From positions 1-45,687 of the forward strand of contig VBOL01000167.1 in assembly GCA_005887945.1 (NCBI GenBank): DNA of 45,687 nucleotides, in the 5' to 3' direction. This DNA comes from Nitrospirota bacterium. GTDB lineage: Bacteria; Nitrospirota; Nitrospiria; Nitrospirales; Nitrospiraceae. Positions 8,497 to 16,375 of the stretch are shown here, one piece after another; position 1 is the first letter of the stretch; the number at the start of each line of letters is the position of its first letter. Made by a program: the position numbers and the translations under genes. The notes under the pieces were generated by a model. It was not told where the DNA came from, did not search any database, and was given only the letters and a program-made list of their open reading frames with translations.

Positions 8497-8931
8497 TTAC
8501 GCTGCTTCTGCCAGCAAGACCCGCGTGACGTCGAAGTGGGCGAGCACCACTTCAGGGGCTCGATTGAGGGCCTCGTAGTAGGCGCGCTCGAATCCGTCGC
8601 CCTCGATCGACGGGCGGGTCAAGGTGTGCACTTCTGCCACAAGGTGTTCGACGTTTTCCTGGGTGATGTCAAACGCGTCGTCGTCCAGGAGTTGATCGAT
8701 CCGGAGCAGCAGATCCAACACAGGGTAGAGCCATGTGAACCAGGGGTCGTTGAGCACCAACTGGATGAGCTCGTCGGTCGAGCCGATGCGGCCATGGATG
8801 CGTTCGTAGGTGAGTTGTTCCGCCGCAATCAATGCGCTATAGAGAGACAAGAGTTTCTGGTGTACCTCCAGCATGGTGCGGCGCAGAGGATCGGTGTGGG
8901 CAGTCGGAGTGGATTGTGACGGCGAAGCCAT
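8497..8931 (-). CDS. conserved hypothetical protein (paralog of 7769-8200)
   Basis: A 144-residue helical protein beginning MASPSQSTPT at ATG 8931. An in-frame extension upstream exists but reads through non-conserved sequence and lacks any counterpart in the paralog. The shared core (AEQLTYERIHGRIGS, LVLNDPWFTWLYP, RPSIEGDGFERAYYEAL) makes the relationship to 7769-8200 clear. It carries a Ser/Thr/Pro-rich N-terminus in place of the basic N-terminus of the paralog. No transmembrane segment or signal peptide is visible. Function is unknown; conservation of two diverged copies side by side suggests both are kept under selection. Confidence 0.7.
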   Translation of the reverse strand: MASPSQSTPTAHTDPLRRTMLEVHQKLLSLYSALIAAEQLTYERIHGRIGSTDELIQLVLNDPWFTWLYPVLDLLLRIDQLLDDDAFDITQENVEHLVAEVHTLTRPSIEGDGFERAYYEALNRAPEVVLAHFDVTRVLLAEAA

Positions 8932-8993
8932 ACGGTTAGTGTAGCAGAGCCCTCGCACAATGAGAGTCGCCACGTCGATGCGAGAGGGCTGTG

Positions 8994-9158
8994 CTATCCC
9001 TCGAAATAGATCACGATTGTGGCCTTACGGCACGAGCAACAGGTTCCTTCCTTTGTCATCGGGACCTTGCCGTCGCTTTCTGCAGCCTTGATCTGCGCAT
9101 CCTGAGCCCGTGCCACTTTGTTATAACAATCGCTGCAATAGGTTGTCGTCTGTCCCAT
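8994..9158 (-). CDS. small cysteine-rich (zinc-ribbon-like) protein
   Basis: A 54-residue protein. ATG 9158 has a very good ribosome-binding site (AAGGAG, 6-7 bases upstream), strong evidence that the frame is used. The protein starts MGQTTTYCSDCYNK and has a second pair in GTCCSCRKATIVIYFEG, so C8-x2-C11 and C40/C41-x-C43 could bind zinc or another metal. Residues between are helical and charged (ARAQDAQIKAAESDGKV). No family name is recognised. A GAGGG/CCCTC hairpin overlaps the stop, and a perfect palindrome lies about 90 bases upstream. Confidence 0.65.
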   Translation of the reverse strand: MGQTTTYCSDCYNKVARAQDAQIKAAESDGKVPMTKEGTCCSCRKATIVIYFEG

Positions 9159-9246
9159 CGTTTCTCCTTGGACTCTGTCGCACAGTGCATTGCGCTGCGT
9201 TGAAGCACTCAGTATTCAGAGCGAATGCGTTCGATACAACGAACAA

Positions 9247-9261
9247 TATAGTTGAACTATA
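9247..9261. promoter_or_regulatory. perfect palindrome, possible operator
   Basis: TATAGTT-G-AACTATA is a perfect 7-base inverted repeat about 90 bases upstream of the minus-strand small Cys-rich gene. Its size and position fit a dimeric regulator site, but nothing identifies the regulator. Confidence 0.3.
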
Positions 9262-9333
9262 GCGCATATCGATGATTTGGTTAGGGGGAACTGGGAGCCA
9301 GGGCAACAGGAGAACATTCCCCAGGACAGTCGA

Positions 9334-9458
9334 GTGAGGCAAGCGGGACGAGCGATACGGGGGAGGGTTCGAGGTCTGAAGTTCAATGTTTTCGGATCTT
9401 CGAACCCCGAAGTTCGAACTATGGATCGCGTCTTTCTCGCCTATCTCGCGCGTTACGG
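9334..9458. repeat. interspersed palindromic repeat, copy 1
   Basis: AAGCGGGACGAGCGA (9341-9355) and CGCCTATCTCG (9438-9448) occur again, in the same order, at 39656-39670 and 39710-39720. Between them CTTCGAACCCCGAA (9398-9411) is the reverse complement of 36389-36402. The 9159-9479 gap holds this repeat and the palindrome at 9247, but no gene. Confidence 0.6.
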
Positions 9459-9479
9459 TCCCTGGATGCTGGTATCCTG

Positions 9480-10148
9480 CTAGCGCCCCACCCGAGTGGC
9501 GAATTGCGCAAAGAGCTCCCCTGTGAGGTGGCGGGTATTGGCTGGGTCGTTGACATCCTTCCGGCGAAGATAGTCGTGGAGGATTCGGCCAGCGGCGGTT
9601 TTGTGGACGTGTGGGAAGGCGAGATTCATGTGGTAGCGGTCGATGGCGCCGGCCACGCGACTGATGAAGATTACGGTGCCATCCGGCTCCTGCCGTTCGA
9701 CAACCCCGACGTGCGTCAACGGATCGTTCACCTTGCTATCCCCATTGAAGTCCCACGTGTTGTCAAAAAACACGAGGTCGCCGGGATGGACAACCGGTCC
9801 CTGGTGGAACTTGCCCTGTTGCCGTATGTGCGCATGAATGAGGCGTACGCCATTCGCTTCGGGATCGCTCGTGCTGTTCTCGTACAGATCGATGCCGTGT
9901 TTGAGGAAGATGGCTCGGGTGACACCGGCGCAGGCGTAGGAGACGCGTCGGCCGTTGCTCTCAATCGTTTTGGCGCCCACGAGTTTGGCCGCTGTCCGCA
10001 CGATCGCGCTCCGGCTCGGCATGCGCTCGACGGATCGACAACAGGGACGCGCCTCCGGTGCCGATGGGCGAGGACGTTCGACCGGTGGCGTGGTACAGCC
10101 CACGAGCGTCACGATTGCGATAGTGGCCATGATGAAAAGGAGTCGCAT
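9480..10148 (-). CDS. NlpC/P60-like lipoprotein (probable cell-wall peptidase)
   Basis: A 222-residue exported protein starting at ATG 10148, with GAGG six bases upstream; a GTG at 10157 is a possible alternative. MRLLFIMATIAIVTLVGCTTP is a lipoprotein signal peptide with lipobox LVGC. The mature domain carries Cys in YACAGVTRAIF (like the nucleophile region of NlpC/P60/CHAP peptidases), the PGDLVFFDN block and THVGVVE supplying the catalytic His. Such enzymes cut peptidoglycan stem peptides in the periplasm. The start codon lies just past the TGA of the upstream ATPase gene (10156-10154), implying coupled translation. Catalytic function is inferred from motifs. Confidence 0.75.
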   Translation of the reverse strand: MRLLFIMATIAIVTLVGCTTPPVERPRPSAPEARPCCRSVERMPSRSAIVRTAAKLVGAKTIESNGRRVSYACAGVTRAIFLKHGIDLYENSTSDPEANGVRLIHAHIRQQGKFHQGPVVHPGDLVFFDNTWDFNGDSKVNDPLTHVGVVERQEPDGTVIFISRVAGAIDRYHMNLAFPHVHKTAAGRILHDYLRRKDVNDPANTRHLTGELFAQFATRVGR

Positions 10149-10153
10149 CGGCC

Positions 10154-11720
10154 TCACCGTACGTTGACAAACCGGCCTTGGGCCGTCTCCCGGAGCTGAT
10201 CGATGTCTTCACGCCGGGTGACGGAGAGTGGCACAGTGTTGTTCAATTCCTCAATCAAAAGATCGGTTGTCAGCGGCGTTTTCTGATGGAGGGCGCGGTA
10301 CAGTGCCGCGACCACAGCCTGTTCGATTTCGGAGCCGCTGAAGCCGTCGCTGGCGCTGACGATCTTGGGCAGATCGAACTTTTTCACGTCCTGCTTCCGA
10401 AGACCCAGGTGAATCTTCCAGATGGATTCTCGCTCGCTGTCGTCCGGCAGGTCCACAAAAAAGATTTCATCGAATCGGCCTTTGCGAAGGAGTTCGGGGG
10501 GAAGCAACGAAAGATTGTTGGCGGTGGCCACGACAAACACCTCTTGCTTCTTCTCTTGAAGCCACGTGAGGAATGCGCCGAACAGCCGGCGGCTCAAGCC
10601 TGCATCGGCCTCGCCGCTTCCGCCCCCTGCGGCCATTGCCTTCTCGATTTCATCAATCCAGAGGACGATGGGCGATAGCGATTCAGCCATCTCGATCGCC
10701 TTGCGGAATTCTTCTCCGACTCACCGACGAATTTATCGAACAACCGGCCTGCGTCGAGTTTTAAGAGTGGGAGCTGCCATTCCCGCGCGATGGCCTTAGC
10801 GGCCAGCGACTTACCACAGCCTGGCACGCCCACGAGCATGATTCCCCTAGGGGGCGTAAGATTGAGCGCCTTGGCCTCAGTGGTAAATCAAATCCGATTT
10901 TCGCACGTTCCAGCCAGGATTTCAGATTGGCGAAACCGCCCAACTCGAACCGGTTGTCTTCAAGCGGATAGTATTCAAGCAGACCGCCATCTTTGATTGC
11001 CTGCACCTTGCGCTTCAGAATCTTCTGCACGTCATCGGCGGAGAGCGTACCGTCTTCGACGACGCATTGTGTGATGACCTGCCGAGCCTGATGGAGCGTC
11101 AGTCCCTGTAAGGCGCGGAGGATGGCGTCACGCTCGTCTGCCGAAGGGCCCTGGTCTGCCGCTTTGGAGTCGCTGATGGAACTGAGGATGCTTTGCACGA
11201 CGGTGGTCGACCGTGGGCCACGGAGAGAGGTTCTGGGGCCGAGCGACTGCATGACGCTCTGGAGCATGCATTGCAGTTCGTCTCGATCCGGCAATTGCAG
11301 GTCGAGCCGGACGACGATCTCTTCGATATCGAGCGGCAGGGCGATGGGATGACCCGTGAGCACGCAGGTGGCACGCGAGCGGTCGTAGGTTGCCGCGACT
11401 TCTCGGAGTTGGCGGGCGACTGCTGGATCTTGTAGGTGCGGCGCGAGATCCTTGAGCCAGAAGACCGCCTCTACTGTCAGGCCTTGTAGGTGTTGGAGGA
11501 CAGCCATAGGTGTGGCTGTCATTCTACTGAGTGTTGGAACGTCGTCGGCGCGGGTGAGTCCTCTGGTGACGGACCATTCGAACAGCGGCATTCGCTCCTG
11601 GGCAGCCACTGATTGCAGCAACTCTAGTACCCGCTCTTCCTCCACCGTCTCGATGACGATCAGCGGGTGGCAGGAGCGAATGAGGGTGCGGAGATCGTGC
11701 ACGCTGGTTGACAGAGCCAT
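10154..11720 (-). pseudogene. Ycf46-like AAA+ ATPase with two frameshifts
   Basis: A roughly 520-residue AAA+ ATPase spread over three frames. From ATG 11720 the N-terminal part (MALSTSVHDLRTLIRSCHPL ...) runs to KIGFDL near 10886. A one-base loss moves the reading to the next frame, with Walker [20 protein letters not shown] second one-base loss near 10710 (after FVGESEKN) moves it to the third frame, with Walker [12 protein letters not shown], the sensor region [21 protein letters not shown] and the C-terminal lid, ending TGA 10154. Protein sequence is otherwise intact and typical of Ycf46-type ATPases, a family linked to photosynthesis/carbon uptake control in cyanobacteria but of unclear role elsewhere. 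Both losses fall at short A/T runs, so sequencing error is as likely as true decay. Confidence 0.85.
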
Positions 11721-11783
11721 AGGAGAGAAATGCTAGCACGAGGCCCGCGTCTCACCAAGGAAAGGGAGCTTTGCTGCGCTGCG

Positions 11784-12683
11784 CTAGGGAGTAGTGGAGG
11801 TCGATGATTTCGCGCAGCGAAAGCCGATCGTAGCCGACCGTTGATCCGGTGCTGAGCCGCCACGGGTCGCAGTTCGGAGCATGATCTTGTTACTCTTCCA
11901 CGAGCCGCCACGGACACTCTTGTAGCGCCCGTTCGTCGGCCCCGGGGGATTCCGTTCCGGCATGTAGGCGTAGTAGTCAGAACCGAACCAGTCCTGCGCC
12001 CATTCGGCGACGTTTCCTGCCATATGGTGAAGGCCATAAGGGCTCTTGCCGGCCTCATGTGAATCCACTGCCGCGAGAATGGGGATCTCATGAACGTGAT
12101 GCTGGCCGAACATGGCGCGCGTGGGGTTGGGGGCAGATTGACCCCAGGGGAATAAGCCGCCTTCGGACCCTCGCGCCGATTTCTCCCATTCAGCCTCCGT
12201 CGGAAGTCGTTTCCTCTTTGCCACGCACAGATCTTTCGCCTCGGACCACGTGACATAGAGCGCAGGCCAGCGGCTCAGGGTCTGGTCCGCGACGGAGTGG
12301 ATCGTGATCACGTGCCAGATCAGTCTCTGCAACTCTTCCGATGGATGGAGTTTTCGCTGTTGTAAGAATGCCAGGTATTCCCCGAGGCTCACTTCATCGC
12401 GATCCATCTCGTAGGTGTCCAGCCAAACTCGATGTTGGGGGAGTTCCGTATCGTCGAACTGCGTCCAGTTTCCATAGGGATCATCATACACTCGTTTGCT
12501 GCCGAGCAAGAACGGACCGGCTGGAATGGTCACCATCGGTGACGGCTGGGCCAACCCCGCGATCCCGGTCAAATGGCGGGCCAGGTCCGGTGAGGGCTTC
12601 AATCCAGCCCGCGCGTCTTGTAGGCTTCCCATGATGATAAGGAGAGAGAGAGCGGTTGCGGGCCATGCCCAATAACGCCACAT
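11784..12683 (-). CDS. exported SUMF1/FGE-fold protein lacking the catalytic cysteines
   Basis: A 299-residue protein with a signal peptide (about 1-26, ending DARA). It has the formylglycine-generating-enzyme/SUMF1 fold: MVTIPAGPFLLGS, ELPQHRVWLDTYEMDRDEVSLGEYLAF, RLPTEAEWEKSARG, YGLHHMAGNVAEWAQDWF and VRGGSWKS ... TIGFRC. In true formylglycine-generating enzymes the last region supplies the active-site cysteines; here it reads RGGSWKSNKIMLRTATRGG without cysteine, so oxidase activity is unlikely. Such domains also occur as binding or structural modules. Its ATG shares bases with the TGA of the upstream coiled-coil lipoprotein gene (TGATG), so the two are translationally coupled and probably act together in the envelope. 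Confidence 0.85.
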   Translation of the reverse strand: MWRYWAWPATALSLLIIMGSLQDARAGLKPSPDLARHLTGIAGLAQPSPMVTIPAGPFLLGSKRVYDDPYGNWTQFDDTELPQHRVWLDTYEMDRDEVSLGEYLAFLQQRKLHPSEELQRLIWHVITIHSVADQTLSRWPALYVTWSEAKDLCVAKRKRLPTEAEWEKSARGSEGGLFPWGQSAPNPTRAMFGQHHVHEIPILAAVDSHEAGKSPYGLHHMAGNVAEWAQDWFGSDYYAYMPERNPPGPTNGRYKSVRGGSWKSNKIMLRTATRGGSAPDQRSATIGFRCAKSSTSTTP

Positions 12684-13417
12684 CAGGTCTTGCTGGGGGA
12701 GGCCAGGGCCTTGTTGATTTCCCGGATGAGACTCCGTTCAATTTCTGCGACCTCCTCTGCGCTCACGCTGAGGAGGCGTCCACCCTGGGCCAGTTTTTCG
12801 AAGTCGGCCTTGACGCTGAGCCGGGTGACATTCGAGGGGAGCGCATGAAGCGACAGCACGTATTGATTCCGTGAGCCGGCGACTTCAAGCGAGGCAGGGG
12901 GGGAGATTTTCCGCTCCGTCACGTAGACCGCTTTCTGATCGGTCTTGATACTCACTTTAAGATGATACCCATTGCGGTTGAGGGCGTCCTCCGCAATCTT
13001 GGCGACGCTGCTCAAGGGGCGGGGGAGGTCTTCAGTCTGGGTCCCTTTTTCCTCAGCGTAGATATTCTGCGCCGCGTGAGCCGCTGCGGTTTTTTGGACG
13101 TCGGCACTCAACTTTTTTGCCTGGGCTGCTTGTATCGCTAAATTGTCAGCGGCGGCCTTGGCGTCGGCCTTGGCGCTCTCGGCCGATTTCCTCGCGTCGC
13201 GCAGCTCCTGGTTCAGCAGATCGATCTGTTGCTGCATGACCTTGTTCCCGTCCTGCAAGGAGGTGACTACCGACTCCTGCTTGGCCAGTTGCTTGCGGAG
13301 CGACTCATTTTCCGCTTTGAACGGAGAGTCGTCGGGCTTGCAACTACTGGCCGAAAAACAGAGCGCGATCGCTCCGATCCACAAGAGCCATTGGTTCGAC
13401 TGAATCTTGTCGTGCAC
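12683..13417 (-). CDS. coiled-coil lipoprotein of unknown function
   Basis: A 244-residue predicted lipoprotein. The start chosen is GTG 13417, because GGAGGG lies seven bases upstream and the resulting N-terminus VHDKIQSNQWLLWIGAIAL leads into the lipobox FSASSC; upstream in-frame ATGs would put that ribosome-binding site inside the gene. After the Cys comes a long coiled coil (about 30-120, rich in K/E/Q/A heptads such as LRKQLAKQESVVTSLQDG). A mixed alpha/beta domain of about 110 residues follows that I do not recognise. The gene overlaps the SUMF1-fold gene downstream by the TGATG arrangement. A role as an envelope spacer or scaffold is a guess. Confidence 0.7.
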   Translation of the reverse strand: MHDKIQSNQWLLWIGAIALCFSASSCKPDDSPFKAENESLRKQLAKQESVVTSLQDGNKVMQQQIDLLNQELRDARKSAESAKADAKAAADNLAIQAAQAKKLSADVQKTAAAHAAQNIYAEEKGTQTEDLPRPLSSVAKIAEDALNRNGYHLKVSIKTDQKAVYVTERKISPPASLEVAGSRNQYVLSLHALPSNVTRLSVKADFEKLAQGGRLLSVSAEEVAEIERSLIREINKALASPSKT

Positions 13418-13525
13418 GTCACGTCCCTCCATCTTGGTTTTCGGATTATCCACGCTTCGCTCCAACTTGTCCACGCCGGAATCCATGAATTGACCCTCAT
13501 CCATTCCGCCAGCTATGCTCGATCC

Positions 13526-14194
13526 ATGACGACCCGCTTGACGGTTCTGAACATAGCTGTGCTGCTCACGGATGTTCTTCTCGGTCTGCCGGGAGCGGTG
13601 GCTGGATCAGATCAGAAGGCCGATGCCATTCCTGCTGAAGACTATGCCTTGTACGACCAGGTGGTGACGAGCAAGTTTCTTACGTCAGCAACTCAGTTGG
13701 TCGTGATCGAACGCATGACCCGGCTCCGTCTCTCTCCAGATCAGGAGGGACCGACGACGATCGGAGCTTTTCAGGAACAGGGGTATTTCGATGGCGAGCT
13801 GCCTGCGGACCTGATCCGGGAATTCAGCGCGGTCAACCGGCAACCAAGCCGGCTCGAAGAACGATTCCACTTTGGTGTCGGCTACCGGTTCGCCACGGGG
13901 GACATGATCGAAGAGCCGGAGGTTTCCCTGGCTCGTCCAGTCACGGTAGCTCGCGCAAGGCCGGTTCAAGCGCCGTCGGTCCTGGATCGTCTGGCCTTCT
14001 CTCGCGTGGCGCGAAGCCTCCGCAACGATCATGCGCTGATGTATGTCGAAGCCCTACGCCCCGACGCCACCGGAGCGGGATTCCTCGTGCGGTTTCGCCG
14101 TCAAGGACGAAGCTGGACGTTGTTCGATACGGAAGTCGCGTGGACCATTCAGGCTCAGGTAGAGCAGGAAGAAGAGCCGCTGCTTGCGCCCTGA
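13526..14194 (+). CDS. exported hypothetical protein
   Basis: A 222-residue protein from ATG 13526. Residues 1-27 form a signal peptide (MTTRLTVLNIAVLLTDVLLG ... AVAG). The mature part begins with IPAEDYALYDQVVTSKFLTS and contains LVVIERMTRLRLSPDQEGPT, a pattern seen in a group of exported bacterial hypotheticals starting with a D-Y-x-L-Y-D-x-V motif. It ends with a charged tail QVEQEEEPLLAP. It diverges from the coiled-coil lipoprotein gene across a 108-base gap and is followed 28 bases later by the MBL hydrolase gene. The longer upstream frame overlaps the divergent gene and was not used. Confidence 0.65.
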   Translation: MTTRLTVLNIAVLLTDVLLGLPGAVAGSDQKADAIPAEDYALYDQVVTSKFLTSATQLVVIERMTRLRLSPDQEGPTTIGAFQEQGYFDGELPADLIREFSAVNRQPSRLEERFHFGVGYRFATGDMIEEPEVSLARPVTVARARPVQAPSVLDRLAFSRVARSLRNDHALMYVEALRPDATGAGFLVRFRRQGRSWTLFDTEVAWTIQAQVEQEEEPLLAP

Positions 14195-14222
14195 TGGGGT
14201 TGGACGGTAGCATGCGTTCATC

Positions 14223-14861
14223 ATGCCGACCGTGATCCGAAAAACCTTTTCCGTCCCGCCCCTTGGTTGCAATTGTTCGATCATTGGAGATCCAGTGACG
14301 AAGCAGGCGATCGTGGTCGATCCCGGTGGCGCGCACGAGCGAATCCTCCACGAGGTGCACCAACTCGGACTCACCGTCAGCCACATTCTCCACACCCATG
14401 CCCACTTCGACCATTTTCTTGCCTCCGGTGAAATGAAGAAGGCGACGGGGGCGACGATCTGTCTGCATCAGAATGATCGTGAGCTATGGAAGAATCTCGA
14501 ATTGCAGTGCCGGATGTTCGGCGTCGCCTATGTGCCTGTTCCGATGCCCGACTACTGGCTCAAGGATGAGGAGAAGCTGCTGGTCGGCCAGGTCTCCGCT
14601 ATCGCACTCCATCCGCCTGGCCACACCCCCGGGTCCATGAGTTTTCATTTCCCGGTCGACAACTTGGTCTTGGCCGGCGACACACTCTTTCGCGGCAGCA
14701 TCGGGCGCACCGATCTCTGGGGCGGAGACTTCGAAGCCATCGAGCAATCCATTCGAGAGCGGTTGTACACCTTGGAGGATGCCACGATTGTGGTGACGGG
14801 GCATGGACCAGAGACCGAAATCGGGTTAGAGAAGGAGACGAATCAGTTTGTCCGTGTCTGA
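14223..14861 (+). CDS. MBL-fold metallo-hydrolase (glyoxalase II-like)
   Basis: A 212-residue metallo-beta-lactamase-fold enzyme. The metal-binding HxHxDH motif is H59-A-H61-F-D63-H64 within HTHAHFDH. Other ligands are in HPPGHTPGSMSFH and GDTLFRGSIGRTDLWGGD, with a final GHGPETEIG. The short C-terminus and overall pattern match the YcbL/glyoxalase II-like group, which hydrolyse thioesters or related compounds in the cytoplasm. No signal peptide. ATG 14223 is well placed. Exact substrate cannot be read from the sequence. Confidence 0.9.
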   Translation: MPTVIRKTFSVPPLGCNCSIIGDPVTKQAIVVDPGGAHERILHEVHQLGLTVSHILHTHAHFDHFLASGEMKKATGATICLHQNDRELWKNLELQCRMFGVAYVPVPMPDYWLKDEEKLLVGQVSAIALHPPGHTPGSMSFHFPVDNLVLAGDTLFRGSIGRTDLWGGDFEAIEQSIRERLYTLEDATIVVTGHGPETEIGLEKETNQFVRV

Positions 14862-14879
14862 CCGGCAGGGGAGGTGACC

Positions 14880-15386
14880 ATGATGGCATGCAAGCTGTTC
14901 GTCCCCTCTATCTGTTTTCTCGGCGCGCTCGCGCTGCCGGTTGCGCAAGCAGGCGAATCTGCACCGGCAACCTCGGAGCTGGTCACGATCACCGATGTAC
15001 AGGTTCGCATCTCCGATCACGGTATTGTGGTGCTCTTGCTGGCCGAAGGCAAGGCCATCCCGATTTTCGTCGATCTTACAGTCGCGCTGTCGATTCAAGG
15101 TGCGTTGAACGGCGAGAAGCTCTCTCGCCCCTTCACTCACGATTTGATGCATACGATCTTGGATGCCTATGGCGGGAAAGTGTTGCAAACCGTCATCACG
15201 CTAAAAGGTGGTACCTATTACGGTGCGTTGACCGTTGCGGTGCAGGATCAGGTGAAGACGTTTGATAGCCGGTCGTCCGATTCGATCGCGCTCGCGATTC
15301 ACTTTAAGGCACCGATTATCGTGGGACGGGATTTGCTGAACTCAGCCGGGAGGTTGCTGGAGAAGCCGAAAGCCGACACGTTATGA
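14880..15386 (+). CDS. exported bifunctional nuclease-family (DUF151) protein
   Basis: A 168-residue protein. The start ATG 14880 follows GGGGAGG by about six bases. Residues 1-25 are a signal peptide (LFVPSICFLGALALPVAQAG). The rest is a DUF151/BFN domain: VRISDHGIVVLLLAEGKAIPIFVDL, DLMHTILDAYGG, GTYYGALTV and SRSSDSIALAIHFKAPIIV, the last being the most conserved block of the family. DUF151 proteins in plants and Thermotoga are associated with nuclease activity; most bacterial members are cytoplasmic, so the signal peptide here is unusual. The gene ends four bases from the convergent gene at 15391. Confidence 0.85.
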   Translation: MMACKLFVPSICFLGALALPVAQAGESAPATSELVTITDVQVRISDHGIVVLLLAEGKAIPIFVDLTVALSIQGALNGEKLSRPFTHDLMHTILDAYGGKVLQTVITLKGGTYYGALTVAVQDQVKTFDSRSSDSIALAIHFKAPIIVGRDLLNSAGRLLEKPKADTL

Positions 15387-15390
15387 GGCC

Positions 15391-15687
15391 TTACTCTTTG
15401 GCCATCCGCTCTTTCAATCGTGCGAGGCGTTTCTCGGTGGACTGCTTAATGAAGGCCATGTTTTCTCCGAGGTGTTGCTCGGCGTTGATTTTGCCTTCCT
15501 CGCGCCGTTTCAGCTGGGCCAGCCCGAATTGCGCGATCGAGGGGCCGTCTTCCTGGTTCAGCACCTTCCAGATCTCCGCACATTTGGGCTGTTTGGCAAC
15601 GGGGTACTTGTCGCAGGGTGGATCGGCTGCCCATGCGGCACCCCAGCTCGCTCCCAGTAGGATGAATACCAACGCCAGTGCAGTCAT
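15391..15687 (-). CDS. small exported hypothetical protein
   Basis: A 98-residue protein. A signal peptide spans about 1-21 (LALVFILLGASWGAAWAA). The mature part has one pair of cysteines (PPCDKYPVAKQPKCAEIW) that could form a disulfide, then a charged helical C-terminus (GLAQLKRREEGKINAEQHLG ... RLARLKERMAKE). No family recognised. It converges on the DUF151 gene with only four bases between stops. Start ATG 15687 lacks a strong ribosome-binding site. Confidence 0.65.
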   Translation of the reverse strand: MTALALVFILLGASWGAAWAADPPCDKYPVAKQPKCAEIWKVLNQEDGPSIAQFGLAQLKRREEGKINAEQHLGENMAFIKQSTEKRLARLKERMAKE

Positions 15688-15841
15688 AGTACCTGTACGT
15701 CTACCCGCGGCATGAATGGCCCCCCTCAGCTTGGCTCACGATAGCACAACTCAACTTGTCTTGCAGACGATCGACGCGTACGAACGGTCGGCCAAGGAGT
15801 GCGTTGCCCGCTGAAGCAAGCGGCGGCATCGCCGACCGCCG

Positions 15842-16357
15842 TTGTTGGTCAAATGGTTGAAGTGTCTCCCTGCCGATGCGAGGCTCTTGGATCTCGGCTG
15901 TGGAGGAGGCCAGGATGCGGGCGATCTCGGTCAGCGTAGGTATCGCGTTGTGGGCTTGGATAGGACGAGTGCGTTGCTTTCAGCGGGACGGCGTCGATAT
16001 CGTTCATTACCGCTGGTTCTCGCCGACCTCCGCCAGCTCCCCTTTCAGGCGATGTCGTTCGATGGCCTCTGGGCTGCCGCCTCGCTGATGCATCTTCCGA
16101 AACCGGTCGCACGTCGTATCCTGACCGATCTGAGCAGGCTTGTCCGTCCAGGTGGCCTGTTCGCCGCGACGGTGACCCAAGGCGTGAAGAGCCGCCTTGT
16201 GACGGATGGGTGGCTCCCCGGACGCTATTTCGCTCGCTGGAGGAAGGACGAACTCGCTCGCGCGGTTCGTCGAGCCGGATGGAAAATTCTTGAGTTGAAG
16301 GTGGTGACTAATCGGGAACGCAAGGGACGATGGTTGAATCTACTGGCGCAGAGATAG
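15842..16357 (+). CDS. SAM-dependent methyltransferase, N-terminus cut off by an in-frame TGA
   Basis: A class I S-adenosylmethionine-dependent methyltransferase domain: motif I LLDLGCGGGQD, then VVGLDRTSALL, VLADLRQLPF, SFDGLWAAASLMHL and LVRPGGLF. The listed frame can only start at TTG 15842. In the same frame an ATG at 15716 begins 32 plausible N-terminal codons (containing TIDAYERSA) before a TGA at 15812-15814, and the reading continues SKRRHRRPPLL into the domain. The usual N-terminal helix of these proteins is therefore present but interrupted by one nonsense codon, probably replacing Trp (TGG). As given, the gene is a truncated or interrupted methyltransferase; the substrate is unknown. 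Confidence 0.75.
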   Translation: MLVKWLKCLPADARLLDLGCGGGQDAGDLGQRRYRVVGLDRTSALLSAGRRRYRSLPLVLADLRQLPFQAMSFDGLWAAASLMHLPKPVARRILTDLSRLVRPGGLFAATVTQGVKSRLVTDGWLPGRYFARWRKDELARAVRRAGWKILELKVVTNRERKGRWLNLLAQR

Positions 16358-16375
16358 AGCTGAGTCGGCCTAGCC

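Noticed and set aside
9504-10199. Plus-strand frame opposite the NlpC/P60-like gene
   Set aside because: It is the complement of a gene with a clear signal peptide and catalytic motifs; no start signal of its own.
15383-15715. Plus-strand frame opposite the small exported protein at 15391-15687
   Set aside because: The minus-strand protein has a clear signal peptide and Cys pair; the plus-strand frame shows neither start signal nor motifs.
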